A DNA stretch of 64,000 bases from Dillenia suffruticosa (GCA_033439265.1 JAVTVX010000035.1:21168001-21232000); one strand, 5' to 3'. Shown: positions 11,639 to 24,367, numbered from the stretch's first letter. Numbers and translations: made by a program. Notes: a model not told the origin generated them from the letters alone.

Positions 11639-13351
11639 GGATAAATATGTACAAAAATTTGTGTAGCATGCATGACAAACTGCTACTGGACAATGATCAA
11701 TACCACCCCAATGCTTGCAAGACATCAAAACTGATGAAAAATGATTTCATTTGTTGACAAAGTGTGCGAAGGTTTAGTGTTTATACAATGGTTACTCTTG
11801 CAGTTCCATATGGATGGCATTTTAATTTTTCATTTCCTTTGATATTTTGCTATATCAATGTAGTTCTGTTGACATTTGAATGTGGGTTATTGTTTTAGAG
11901 TCAGCAGCAGCAGCAGCAACAGCATCATAAACAGCTGGGAGGGAGGTCAGCATCTGGTCTGGAGGAACTAATAATGGGATGCACTTCAACTGATATCAAG
12001 GAAGTAAGTATGAACTTTTTGACCCTAAATTCCATGAGAAGAATACTTTGATTTTTTTGTCATCATATATTATCAACAAAGAATGAAAAGAAAGAAAAAG
12101 GGTGTGTTTGTCTGTGAGGAAAAGATCAAAAAAGTTCATAAAGATAAATATTCACTTCTTTGCTCCCATCCCCCTTGTTTTGAATTAAATAGAAATCAAC
12201 CAAGAACTCTTTTCTTTTTCTCTTTTTCTTTAATTTTTTTGAAGGGATTATTTTAAGATATTCTTTTCCCCCAGCATGAGAACACAAACTACTTCTCTAG
12301 TATAATTTATGGATCCATATCTTTGTTCAACTTCTATTTTCAGCATGAGAAAATGCATTATATCAAGGTCTACAACTATATAGAAAAGTTTTGTAAAAAT
12401 TATGAATATGATCACATTTTTTTGTATGACAATACGATTCTCCATGAATTACATTATTCTAATGAAACAGTGGTAAAGCGCACAAAATCTTTTTTAAGTT
12501 TTTTTTTTTTTTTTCCTACATAGCCATTATGGTTTCTGTTTAAAAGTATCTTGTACAGTGGTCATCTAGCAGATATGGATTATCAAGTACAAATGATAAA
12601 ACTCCATTACTTATTCTTTTTTCTTTTTCTGCCCATTGTTTTCACCAACAAGGGTTTTAGAGAAAGAATAGCTAGAAAACTGATGTAGGAACTTTCTTTG
12701 TTACTCTTTTCGGTAATTATTGCTATTAGAAGTAGAAACTGATAACGCAACCCATATGGATCACCTCTAGTTTATGACAGTTCACGCTAGACAGCATAAG
12801 CATACTGTAGACAAAAGTAGAATAATGGAAAGGGGTAAAGGGAAAGAAATGAGAAAACTAGTGATGCTCACATCCTATTAGAGAGGGAAAAAAATAACGA
12901 CAAGGGGAGAAAACTCAAAGAATAATTTTTTGAAAAATATTATTATTACAAAAAAAAATATTTATAAGATTTTCAAAATAGCAGAGTCTGTAAAATCATC
13001 TAAAAGTTTTATATGGCATCGTATCTTGAAAAGTCATGTAAAATAAAAAAGATAGTTAATCACCTGGTCATGACATCTGGTCATATCATAAGCATTCCTC
13101 ATGAGTTCCCTAGTCCCGATGGGATGGGAATGAAAGGTTGACATAACTGGGTGGCTAGTAAAATATTTAGGCTTAGAATTGTATGATTATATAATATTAT
13201 TATTTATACTTAATTTTTTTACAAAAAACAAAGCTCTAATGTTTTTCACATGCACCTGCAGGAGTCATCAATCACAAACCCACAAGAGGCAGAATGGTTG
13301 AAGTACTCCCCCTTCTGGCCTGACCCTGACAATCCAGATCATCATGGGTAG
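9168..13351 (+). CDS. NAC075: NAC domain transcription factor, NAC075 type
   Basis: Six exons, 9168-9293, 9541-9718, 9977-10554, 11239-11565, 11899-12003 and 13262-13351, all with GT-AG borders and consistent phases, encode 467 residues. Exon 1 begins [20 protein letters not shown] and carries a Cys/His cluster ([12 protein letters not shown], residues 26-37). The NAC domain covers about residues 45-210, with [38 protein letters not shown], the [10 protein letters not shown] block, [22 protein letters not shown] and [12 protein letters not shown]. The C-terminal part has Gln and His runs (exons 4 and 5), a [17 protein letters not shown] motif and the end [12 protein letters not shown], all typical of the NAC075 clade, which includes At4g29230. 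NAC proteins of this group act in the nucleus on xylem and secondary-wall programmes, flowering time and senescence. Intron 2 opens directly with a CT tract. SND2/NAC073 is the nearest alternative, but it lacks this N-terminus and C-terminus. Confidence 0.95.
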
Positions 13352-14971
13352 GAGTGAGAGAGAGAGAGAGAGAGAGAGAAAATTAAAAATAAAAAATAAA
13401 CACAAAACCCTGCTTGGACAGACAACATCATTTTCATCAATCATTAGCGGGAAGCCACTTCTGAAGTTCTTTTTCCAAAGAAAAACAAAAACCCATCTAT
13501 AGTTTTCTATTTTTTTCTTTCTATTTTTTTTCCCCAGAGAGAAGAGAGAGTGGTTAAGTTCTCTCCTCTGATACATTAACTGATCTAACTGTATAACATC
13601 AGTGTTACAGAAAGAAAGAAAGAAGAAAAAGAAGCAAAAGAAAAGAAAACTCCCCAGGAAAAGGCTGACAACAGAAGGAGAACCAAAGAACCTCAAAGCA
13701 ACATGAAAATCATCACCGCCATGATTACCAAGATCATCTTTTTTTATAGTTTATATTCTTATTAATTTTTTATATATTTTTTTAGATGTTGTATAATTTC
13801 ATTTTTGTTTTGTTTTATAATTAAAAGGGTTTTGTGCATATTTGCTCCCAGAAACCTTATTGTATTGTTTGTTGCTGGGAATGTAGTCACTTTAATATTC
13901 CTCGAACTTACACTTATTTCCCTTCATAGAAAGCAAACTGTGTATATAAGTACTTGTGTTCTTGTCGCTGCTTTTTCTTCATCTTTATCGTAAGCATTTT
14001 CTTGAGGTACTTTAAAATAGCAAAGTGCTATTTATCACGGTTATAATTTCCTCTTAAATCAAACAAATGATTTATTGAAATTTCCAAAATTATTTCATAA
14101 AAAAGACATATATGTGTAGATTGTTGTCGATCTTAGGAAGCCACCTACTCCGAAATCATCGTCACTTTGAAATTAAATCTATTTTAAGACATGTTGAACT
14201 TGCTTAATTTATATTCCATGCTCAAGAGCATATCCTTATGTATCCACCATACGGATGCAATAATTTAGAGTATCACAAAGCTAAGGAACATTATTTGTTC
14301 CACATAAAATCTTAGTAGATTACGAATATTGTACCTTGAAAGTGATACACTTAGGAAAAAAAAAAATCATCTGCTGATTTAATTTGTAAGCATCCAGGAA
14401 TCACGGTTAGTTTCTCTCCTTTTTTTTTTTTTTTTCATTTTTCAAAAGAATGATCTCTTGAAGCTTAAGATATTTATAATTGAAACTATTGCCTAATTCT
14501 TTTTTCTTTGGTTCAAAGATGACTTAGCTACTAACGCTGTTACATTTTCCCCTCCCCTAACCATAATCCACCAACGTGTTGCATACAAAATTTTATTTTA
14601 TGTCTCTTAATAACGTTCTTACAAGTGTTTAACAACTATAACTCGCACCTAAATTATAAAAAAAAAAATCGATATTATTAAATAAGACTAATCTTCAATT
14701 TTTTCATCGTTGTTTTACGCTTCAAAACTTCTTCTTGGTAGGGGTAGAAACATAAGTTTTAGTGGATAAGGTTCACAGAAGTATAGAATCTAAGAAAAAG
14801 AAAGATGTTAGTGAAAGAATTCATAATTTTAGGAATACTAATTGTTTGTCTTTCCTGGTGAGTTCTTTGGTGCTTTATTCTATTCGAGATGCCATGGCCC
14901 TTTCCCCGGTTAGTAGTAGATTAGACATTAGAGAGAGACTAACATGCATGGTATCTTTTCCTTCATGGGAC

Positions 14972-15379
14972 TAGGGGTGTTATGACACCCGGGTCAAACT
15001 CGTATCACAATACCAGAGCTCAAGCTCGATGCACTTTAGGTGAGTTCGATCTCGCCGAGTTTGTATTTTTCAAGATCAAGCTCGAGCTCAAAGTGTTGTC
15101 GGGTGTTATCGGGTAATGTCGTCGGGTAGTGACATTGGGTGATACCGATAATATATTTAAAAAATATACCTAAAACTATAATTTTATATATAATTTTTGA
15201 AAAAAAAAAATATATATATATATATATATTATTTTTTTTTAAAAATTAAAATATTTTGGGTAACTCGTCAAGCCTTCAAACTCGACACAGCTGGACTCGA
15301 GCTCGAGCTCGGGCTCGAATTTTGATATGATAGTGTCACGGGTACCCGTGACACTATCTGGTGTCATTAACACCCCCTA
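14972..15379. mobile_element. non-autonomous hAT MITE, 408 bp
   Basis: A perfect 8-bp duplication, CATGGGAC, flanks the element at 14964-14971 and 15380-15387. The left end reads TAGGGGTGTTATGACACC and the right end, on the minus strand, TAGGGGGTGTTAATGACACC. The interior holds CTCGAGCTCGAGCTC-like repeats on both sides of an AT-rich core and a local palindrome GTGTCACGGGTACCCGTGACAC-type near 15336-15357. There is no open frame of any size. Confidence 0.9.
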
Positions 15380-16834
15380 CATGGGACGTTAGCATGAAAT
15401 AAAGGTAAAAATTAACATGGAGGCCACAGAGGCAGCTTCATTGTAGTTTCTTGGAGAAAGATAAAGACACACAAGAAATAATGAGGACAAGAATGACCAT
15501 CGAGATCTGAAATTACTTAAAACTCCTGCCCCCCATTTAATCATCGCATTATCAAATTCAAATTGCAGTACTTGGATTGAATTTTTTAATCAAAATTAAG
15601 AAAGATGGCTAGGAATATATGTATTTATGTGCATTGACTCTGAATTTGTTACAAGCTAAACTTTGAAGGAATAAAATTGCTTTGGAATGAGAAAAAATCT
15701 TATGATAAGTTGCATGAGCTCAGTGTCATCTTTTTTGTAATATCAAATCATGAAAACCTTTTTCGCAAATATATATCCAAAAGAAAATTTCTCGTGAACA
15801 GCTTTCCTCCTTATTTTAAATCTGAAAAATGGTTCAGTTAGCTAGTTACAGATCTTAAAATAATAATGGTATATATTCTTGTAAACACCTTCTGCATTAT
15901 TCATTACAATCCTATTGTAGAAGATAAGGGATGCATATAAAGTGAAGGAGATTTTTTTCATTTAAATGTTGATAGAGTCTTAATGGAGGCTATGTTAGAG
16001 ATGCTTTCTACAAGTATTTAACAAAAATAAAAACAAAAAGGGTGGAAAATCCTATCCCCGTATGCAGGATGGGGGCGTAAGTAGTGTATGTTTCCACATG
16101 TTATACAAAAGAGAGAAAAAATATATATATATATATATATCTACAAGGAAAAAAAAAGGATGTGACATGTCTTTATCAACCTAAAAAGGTGATATTCAGT
16201 TCTTTCACTTTATGGAAGATTTTGGGATGCTTTAAAGTTAGGGTTTGGTAGTAGCAAGGGGGTTAGGGTTTTTTTCTCTCAAATGTACAGATCTGGTCCC
16301 ATAAAGAAGTTGCAAGAGGAATTGTGTTAGTGCAAGGAGGAATATCACAACATGGCTTTACAATCACCTTTCTTGGATTCTCTCTCTCTCTCTCTCTCTC
16401 TGATTTAAACTCCCAAGTGTTTGGTACCCTAGATATGTAGCCAGCTGGGGAAGTTTGTGTCTTATGCCTCTCATGAAGGTTCAAATTTCATTCGACAATT
16501 TTTGTACTCATGAGACCAATATGTTTTCAATGAGTTTGAACATCAATATACTATTAACCCAATTTTATCAGCACAACTTTTTATGATCTAAAATCTTATG
16601 TGATTATAAATTAGAAAGAAATAATTAAAAAGAAAACGGATGCATTGAAAGGAAATGGAATTTCCCAAGCACAAATGGCTAGGTTTATTTTTGGGGAATT
16701 GGAGGACCGAAAAAGTGTTTGCATTCCAAAATTGCTATGTCCTTTCCTTTATCTCTTGGACCCCATGGAAAAAGGGTTGTCCAAAAATTCAGTTGTCTAA
16801 TGGTTCACATCAACTTCTGTCCATCTATCTAGGT

Positions 16835-17039
16835 CAGGTTAGGGACTAATTGATAATCGATGTATTGTATAAAAATGTTAAAATTTTAAATTAAATTTCA
16901 TATTCCAAACTTGAAAATAAAAAAAAAATTATATTAAAAAAACTCCCATAAATTGGATCTAACATCGTTTAAATCAGATTAATCGGATTATAAATCTGGA
17001 CCTGTTCACTCAGCACAAAAAAAAAAAAAAAAAAAAAAA
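16835..17039 (+). mobile_element. SINE copy (family A), 21-A tail
   Basis: The copy resembles the one near 27.1 kb: TTAAATTAAATTTCATATTCC box B region, an AAAATTATATTA block, ACTCCCATAAATTGG, then a block around AATCAGATTAATCGGAT, ending in a pure A run. The start is approximate. Confidence 0.45.
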
Positions 17040-17432
17040 TTGAGGTTAGGTTAAGATGGAAGGCAAGATACTTGAGTGGAATTTACTATAATAAATGCCA
17101 ATAAACTCACCTTAATGTCATGCCGATGAACAGTACTTTTCACTGCTTCGGTGAAGACCTTACTTATTAGAATACAAAGTAAACGAAATTGAAAGCTCTC
17201 ATGAGTGGTTGATATTATCCAGTGTGGGGTACAAGCGTAAATGGTAGATGGGAATTCGTTCATACTTCATTCATTCTTTCATGCAAATTGTCCCGTTTCA
17301 ATGGATGGTTGAAATGAAAGCTTTTGTTTAATGCAGTTCAATCTTTGAATTAACAAGCTAACTAGATTCTGAGCAGAATTAGTAGGTAAGAAAAACAGAA
17401 CAAAGTAGGTGGGTAGGAAAATAGACAATCTA

Positions 17433-17436
<4 letters not shown>

Positions 17437-17510
<74 letters not shown>
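17437..17510. repeat. (GA)37 microsatellite
   Basis: Uninterrupted 74-bp dinucleotide tract, the longest pure GA tract in the window and probably highly variable in length. Confidence 0.97.
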
Positions 17511-17513
<3 letters not shown>

Positions 17514-17845
17514 GATGTTTTTTTGTAGGTGTGTGTAAATGGATTACCTGTCATAGTCGGTATTTAAAATTCGTTTGATTAATTCGATTGAATATTATGG
17601 AACATATTAAAAGGTTGACTCTCTCAATTTTTGTTTCTTTATTTTTATAACTCGAACTCGAGATATAGAATTAAGAGAAACACTACATCCGTAAGAAGTT
17701 GGCATAGAGAGAAAGTTGATGATCAACTATTCCTCCCACTATTTAAAAATAAAAGACACATTTTCCACAACTTTCTACATAGAATCAATAGCAAAGAAAT
17801 GCAACTTTGTTCATCATATTGTCCTATATTAACCGATACTTATTG

Positions 17846-18031
17846 GTGTAGATAAAATAGGTAGTTTTGTCCCTTAATCAGTTTGAGAGTTCAACTCCCC
17901 CTGGACACAGAAAAAATAAAGTTAGGAAACCCACCCTCACAAAGTAGGTCCTATAGTGGTCGATCCAGATTAGTAGAGACGAAACTCCAGGTATTACACG
18001 GTGACAGAGCCATGGTACCAGAAAAAAAAAA
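17846..18031 (+). mobile_element. SINE copy (family B) followed by AT tracts
   Basis: A tRNA-like 5' part contains GAGAGTTCAACTCCC as box B, then GTGGTCGATCCAG, GGTATTACACGGTGAC and the end CATGGTACCAG, followed by ten A residues. The GGTACC-plus-A end is shared with the minus-strand copies at 19.2 and 56.1 kb. Two long (AT)n tracts follow at about 18031-18052 and 18061-18104. Confidence 0.5.
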
Positions 18032-18060
18032 TATATATATATATATATATATTGGTAGAA

Positions 18061-18107
<47 letters not shown>

Positions 18108-18336
18108 CTGTTTTAGACTTGTTGGACCGAAATTTACCCAACAAGATTCCGGGTCCAATCAAAAACTGGACTCGTTACATCATATGTTTGCATAAAGATT
18201 ATGGGCTACACGGGGGCCCAGTACAACAACACTTTAGTGGGCTGGGCTCCCATTTTGCTAACCCAGGATTAAAATATTCCAAACTCGCACAATCTACACA
18301 ATTGCTTGGGACTTCTAACTATTGTCTCGCAATGTG

Positions 18337-18368
<32 letters not shown>
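18337..18368. repeat. poly(A) run of 32
   Basis: Pure A run at the end of a segment rich in GGGCCC and TGGGCT words. It may be the tail of another retroposed sequence, but I cannot define its 5' end. Confidence 0.85.
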
Positions 18369-18372
<4 letters not shown>

Positions 18373-18665
18373 AAATTTAAGTTTCTTCTGTTATGAAAAG
18401 AGTACAGTTCGATTCTGAAGGTCTACTATTTAGCAATCTGCAGGCTTTTAGCATTTTTGAAAACAAAAATATGCCCACAAGTTGAGGATTAGAAACTACG
18501 ACGGCCAATTTTCAAGCTAGCGAATTAAAATGTTAACTTTAGTATTGCAACGATGGATTGATCCAACGGTCCCGCATTTGTGTGTAGTTAACGTTACAAT
18601 TTACTTCCTTTAGGATTTTTTTTTTTTTTATTCAAGAATATCAATTCAGAGAGAGAGACAGGGGA

Positions 18666-18800
18666 ATGGTGAAGCATCGTTTCTTCCTTCACAACCGATC
18701 ACAGAGCAATAAAGGGCATTTGATTTTTTTCTCTGATCAATGCGAATTTTTCCGTAGTAAATTGAATGTGTTCTTCGTGATGTCAGCTGGGATTGTTTGA
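18666..18800 (+). CDS. possible small ORF, 44 codons, unknown
   Basis: A short frame starts MVKHRFFLHNRSQSNKG and ends VMSAGIV before TGA. It follows a GA-rich, leader-like stretch and precedes a GT-rich, intron-like stretch, which resembles a first exon of a transcribed gene. I recognise no family, no second exon can be defined, and chance is a reasonable explanation. Confidence 0.15.
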   Translation: MVKHRFFLHNRSQSNKGHLIFFSDQCEFFRSKLNVFFVMSAGIV

Positions 18801-19234
18801 ATGTTGGTGTTCATAAATGCAGATGCGACTTTGAGGTTTGGGACTGCTTTTGTAAGTGTCGAATTTCTTTGTGTTGGTGTTATGATTAGAAGATTCTAGA
18901 GAACTGTTTCTACTTGAATTTTTTTTTTTCTTTTTTATTTTTTGAGATTTTGGGATTTGGGATTTCTTTATGCTTTACATTTCTTTGTTCACGAAATAGT
19001 GTCTGTTTCAAATTAATATCTGAATTTTCATCATCAAACAATTTCTTTCTTCATGAAATGACCTACTTCTATTGTATTTGATTTGATTTAGTGTTCCATT
19101 TTTACTGTTGTTCGAATTGAGTTTCTTGTTGACGTTGTAGGAATGAATCTCGTCCGGTATTTGAGACGTGGCTTTTAGAATTTAGGTTTTGAGATTTGCA
19201 TATGTTTTGAATTTCTATGGATAGTGTGAGACTA

Positions 19235-19432
19235 TTTTTTTTTTTTGGTACAGTACTCCTCGATACTTTTAATATGTATTTGGAGTCATATCCAAACTAA
19301 TTCGAGCTGAGAATTATAGTGGCCCATATTAGAAGACTACCCTCTTAGCATAATTTATTCTATATCCAAAATGTGAATCGAACTCATGATTTAATTAAAA
19401 GATATAACGCTATATCTTATCAAACCAACTAA
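19235..19432 (-). mobile_element. SINE copy (family B), minus strand
   Basis: Read on the minus strand it has a TTTGATAAGATATAGC box A-like stretch, a GAGTTCGATTCAC box B, an AGGGTAGTCTTC block and GTATCGAGGAGTACTGTACC, then 12 A residues (T run at 19235-19246). The layout matches a tRNA-derived SINE. Confidence 0.6.
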
Positions 19433-20986
19433 ACATAATAGACTCTTAACATACTATTTGTTTTAAAATTTATAAATAATTTGATCCAGATACTCATCTT
19501 TTCCTAAAAGTTTTGATAGATGGAAAATACTTCTCCCATTCATATTTAATTCAATTTTTAGATTAATATCATAATAACATTTCATTTTATATGCATAGAA
19601 ACTAAAATGAAGTCTTAAGTCTTATGTCCGTAATTGAAATAAATGATAAACAAACTCTTTAAATTAAAAATAATATTGAACCTTAAACAATGATATTTGG
19701 GTCAACCAGTATTTTTCAAGATGAATATTGAAATTCTTAATACCCTATTTTATTAATTTCTCAATAAACTTTCTTTGATTTATTCTAAATTTTCCTGTCC
19801 CAATTGTTAACCCTTTTTGTTTTTTTATTTTTTTTTTAATTTATGACAATTAAAACGACTATAGAATATGAGCATTTGATTTGAGAAAATAATTAAGAAA
19901 GTAAAACAAACGTTGCTACACCCAAAAGAACATATCACAAAATTGAACAGTTAAAGCTCATCACGGAGGACTACGCTATCTGCCTTTTGAGGCGTCTCTT
20001 TTTACGTTCTCGAGGGGGTGCTGGCCCACCCGGCAGGGCTTCCTCGGGGCCTTTTGTTTCTTGTTGTTTAGCCTTCTTAGGCCTTTCCTAGAACCCTGCT
20101 AGAGCTTAGGCCAGGGGCCTTTTCTCTCCTTTCTGGGTGGGTTGTACCTCGCGGATAAAAATTTAAGGGGGAGAAGAAAAGGACCATGCTGCTAGTAGAA
20201 GGAGACAAACAATCCTCCCTCCCATAAATCCACTCTCTCGACTTGCTCTGAGGGCACACCAATCGTTGAAAGTTTTTCTCGTTGTAATAATAGCCTTTGT
20301 AATCAACGAAAATCACAAAAGCTGACAATGCATAGATCAGTGATTAGATTACTCCCACTCCCCCCCTCTCTCTCCGCGCGCACAAGGTGACAAAATAATA
20401 ATGGCTGTGAAGGGGACAACTCCATGGTAAATTCACAATTTTACTATTTTTTTGTTGGTATTTTCACATAACCAGATATATAATTTAGTAACTATTTTTT
20501 AAAAAATAAATTAAAATTTTAATGACTCTAAATAAAAAAAAAAAGCCATCTTCACCTTGGTAATTTTAAACTAGGAATCTCCTAATAAAATAAAAAAAAG
20601 AAAAATATCTATTCACTAATGATGTTTAAATTCAAATATTTACTAATAAAAATTTTTATTTATTTTTGAGTGAGTCCATACAAAATATGTACGTGAATTA
20701 TGTTATAGATCTTCTTGATTTGCATTGCCTAATGCAAATGTTTTGAGCATTGGCAAAAATATTTTTACTCACATAAGTACATACACTAAACATTGTATGA
20801 CTAGTAATTTTTTAATAAAATGGATTCTAAATTTAATAATTATATGAAAAATTACTCCTTGTTAAATAAGTGACTCTAAAGATATAAAATTTCTAATAAA
20901 TAAAAAAAATACTTAAAAATAATATTATTGTATTTTTATGGCTAAATTTATGATTCGAGGTTATAGTTTTGTAGCCGAGTTTTGGG

Positions 20987-22239
20987 GAGACATGTACGGT
21001 AATACCCAAGAAAAAAAATTTAAAATAATCTAAGGAAAAAACTAATTTCGGAAATAACCCACTTTTGCTGCGTGTTGGAGTCACGATGACCGCGGATTGA
21101 ACCCACGATATGGTCACGTGGCGTGCCTTGGTGTGGCGGGCCTTTAAGACGTGACATGGTGTTCGCGAATTGCACACGCAACAAGGTCGCGGGCCAACAC
21201 GCCGACCCGTGAACCATTTAAGCCTAACATTTGATTTAATTTGAGAAAATCGAAATCGAACTTTCAAAACATGCCGCAATTCGAATGCGTTACGACAAGC
21301 TCTCACACACTAAGCGGGCCAACGGGCCGCTTCGCGGGTCATTTGGATCTAATACTTAATTTAATTTGAGAAAACTAAAATTAAACTATCTAAACATACC
21401 GCAACTCGAGCGCATTGCGAAAAACCTCACTCCACTAAGCGGGCCAACGGGCCGACCCGTGGGCCAATAGCGCCTAGTACTTGACTGTTTGGGAAAACCG
21501 AAATCTGACTATCTGAACATGCTACAACTCAAATGTGTGATAGAGGGCTGTGTCAAGCGCTAAGCCCCATTGGCCCACGGATCGGCCCGTTGGCCCGCTT
21601 AGTGGGTGAGAGATTTTCGCAACGCATTCGAGTTGAAATATGTTTAGAGAGTCAGATTTCGGTTTTCCCAAATTAAATCAAATATCAGGTTCAATGGCCC
21701 GCGAAGTGGCTCATTGGCCCTCTTAGTGGGTGAGAGGTTGTCGCAATGCGTTCGAATTGCAGCATGTTTTGAGAGTTTGATTTCGTTTCTCCCAAATTAA
21801 ATCAAATGTTATGCCTAAATGGTTCGCGGGTCGACGTGTTGACCCGTGGCCTTATCACGTGTGCAGCTCGTGAACACTATATCACGTCTTAAAGATGTGG
21901 CACACCAAGGCGCGTCACGTGGCTTTGTTGCATCTTCAAGACGCGACGTATCTTGGCGCGGCACGTGGTTTTGTCGCGTCTTGAAAATGCGATAATCTGT
22001 GTCGTCTCTTCAAGACGCGGCATAATGTGTTACGTTTTGAAAACACAGCATACATTGTCGTATCTTCAAGACGCCGTAAAGCCATGTTACGTCACGTGGT
22101 CATGTCACGGGTTTAACATGCGGCATATCTCGTCACGAATCTAACACACGATAAATGAGTATTATTTCTGAAATTAGTTTCAGACTTAGATTATTTTAAA
22201 AAATTTCTTTATTTTTTGGATTATTACCGCACATGTCTC
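20987..22239. mobile_element. Mutator-like foldback element, 1253 bp hairpin with 125-bp units
   Basis: The outer ends are long inverted repeats. The left starts GAGACATGTACGGTAATA and the right, on the minus strand, GAGACATGTGCGGTAATA, with similarity continuing for about 80 bp. A 10-bp duplication with one mismatch flanks it (GAGTTTTGGG at 20977-20986, GAGTTTTGTG at 22240-22249), as in MULEs. Three units of 125 bp begin at 21191, 21316 and 21441. Their inverted partners end at 21596, 21720 and 21845, so every pair is centred on about 21518. The right outer arm is about 190 bp longer, expanded by repeats of a CTTCAAGACGCG word. No transposase frame is present. Transcribed, it would fold into a long hairpin. 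Confidence 0.82.
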
Positions 22240-24200
22240 GAGTTTTGTGCCTTTACCAAACCCAGTCGAGTCAGAGTGGGAATACCAACATACTAGTCAG
22301 AGTGGGAATTGATTGAGATGGGATGGGACGAAAGCTGTAAGGCTCAATACTTCTGGCTGTGCCAGCTTCAAAACATTAAGCCCCCCAATTTCACTGTTGT
22401 CCCACCTTTGTTCACGGGTTATTATGACTTTTTTTTTCCTATGGACAACAAGTGAAGATTTAATTGCCTGATAATTAGATTTTTTAATTAAATTTTAAAA
22501 AAATTATCTTTTAAAATAAGACTTTTATAAATATTTAAATTAGAATAATTTAAATATGGTAAAAAAAAGGAGAATTGTTTCATGGGATGGTTGAATGAAC
22601 ATTGAATCATTGTTGAGTCACAAGAAGAATAGGGAGAAATTTGATGTCAATTCGAGTCTAGAAGCAAAGGGAAAGGAGGTTATCATAGCTTGGTTAACTA
22701 ATTCTCCCCAGTTCAAGCAATAGCAAAAGTTGAATCTCTCTGTCACCTTTTGTTTTCTCTTTCCCTGGATGAGTGGGTGAGAGTGGTGCCGAAGTTATTG
22801 TGTGGCTATGCTTGAAATCACAACATCTTCGAAGGATTTCCACTTATAGTGTGACATTAGACGATCCATTTTTTTCTCTTTTTTTTTTCTTTCCTTTAAG
22901 CTAAAAAAAAGAAAATGAAAATTGATTAATCATAAGTAGTTTTTAAGCAAAATTATAAAAGTCTACCGACACCTAGATAGTCCGGATTGTGTACTCTTAA
23001 ATAAAATTTTAGATTCAATTTATGTATATGACAGAAAATAAACTAATGAGAGTTTTATTTTTCAAGTATCCAATTTTATTCGAATCAATTTTAATCAAAT
23101 TCAATGTAATTATCAAAAATTAATAGTTTATAAAAAAATAATTAGAAAAATCTTTTTTTGAAGATATGCTTTTATAATTAAAATTACAATATTTAATGTA
23201 TAATCCGTTATTACAGTCTCACCATCTTATCGAGCTATTCGAGATATGAAATAATTGTACCACCATAGGGGATTTTCACCTATTGTCGGATTTGGATCAT
23301 TAGTTTGCCTTTTCCCTTTTTTGGAGTTGGTCACTTGGCTGGTAACAATAGCATGGATGAGGCCATGGAAGCTAGCTGCATCCGATTGTAGATCAAAGTT
23401 GCAAGCGCATCTTTGCTTTTTCTAAAATCACTCCAACAGGCCTTTCATATTTTGTAAAGTTCATATTTTCTGTCCGAAATACATTTGTCACTTACATGGG
23501 CGATCATTGCATGTTCTAAAAGTCCAATGATATAACACAATGGTCCAATGTGGAAAATTAGGATTAAGCCTTGTTTGGAAAATCTGATATTAAATTCAAT
23601 TGAGATTATATGTTATATTTAAATAAAAAATATATATATTTTTCTATTTTTTATATAAAAAAATTGACTTTTACTTACAAAATGTTATATTTATAATTAA
23701 CATTTTTATTTAAATAGAAAATTATTTAAGTAAAATAAAATAAAATAGTGATAAATTAAGGCAAGTTCAGAAAAGTTGGTATTTTTCAAAATCAGCTAAG
23801 AAAAGCTTGAGGATTTATTTTAGAGAGAGAATTGCTAATGGCCAAGACAATTCTGATTTTATAATATTATAGTTCTTCTCAAAAGAATAGCATTTTTCTT
23901 CTAAAAAAACATCCCTCAAGAGTGATTCTAACTTCGCCTTGAGAAAGATTGAGGCATTTACAGCCAAACCAATCTAAGGTATTATATAACCGTTCATGTT
24001 ATTGATTTAATTGTTGATAATGGCGGATAATTGAATTGTCTAATTCAGAATCCTCGGACCAAGACAATGCAGTAATTGACTCCAAAAACTTCTTCCTCCG
24101 TGCAATTTACTAAACACTTTGCCCAGCCGCTGGAGTCCAAAGCCTGCGCAGCAAAGGCAAAATTTTTAGCAAAAATGTACAGTGCATGCATAAATAATTA

Positions 24201-24225
24201 GAGAGAGAGAGAGAGAGAGAGAGAG
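24201..24225. repeat. (GA)12 microsatellite upstream of the LRR gene
   Basis: The tract lies 143 bp before the start codon and follows a TAAATAATTA stretch that could serve as a TATA-like element. Confidence 0.85.
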
Positions 24226-24367
24226 CAAAATGAGAAAAAAAAAAAAAAGAAACATGACATTGAGACCCCATCAACCTCAACCCTCCCATTTGCTCACTCC
24301 AAGGCCGGAAACCCACAATTTTACAGCTATCGTCAAATAGACCCATCTATACTGTTCCACCAAAAAA

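Larger units (their letters stand above)
13352..24367. other. 11-kb gene-poor stretch with several mobile elements
   Basis: No protein gene is supported between the NAC and LRR genes. The stretch holds a second hAT MITE, SINE copies, (GA)37 and (AT)n tracts, a 32-A run at 18337-18368, a GC-richer island at about 19940-20330 of unknown origin, and a 1.25-kb Mutator-like hairpin. The rest is AT-rich sequence in which I see nothing definite. In Arabidopsis, as I recall it, the corresponding interval is short, so repeats may account for much of the expansion. Confidence 0.55.

Noticed and set aside
13268..13696. 142-codon minus-strand ORF over the NAC gene end
   Set aside because: It is antisense to the last NAC075 exon and its GA-rich 3' region; the predicted protein is Phe/Ser/Leu low-complexity.
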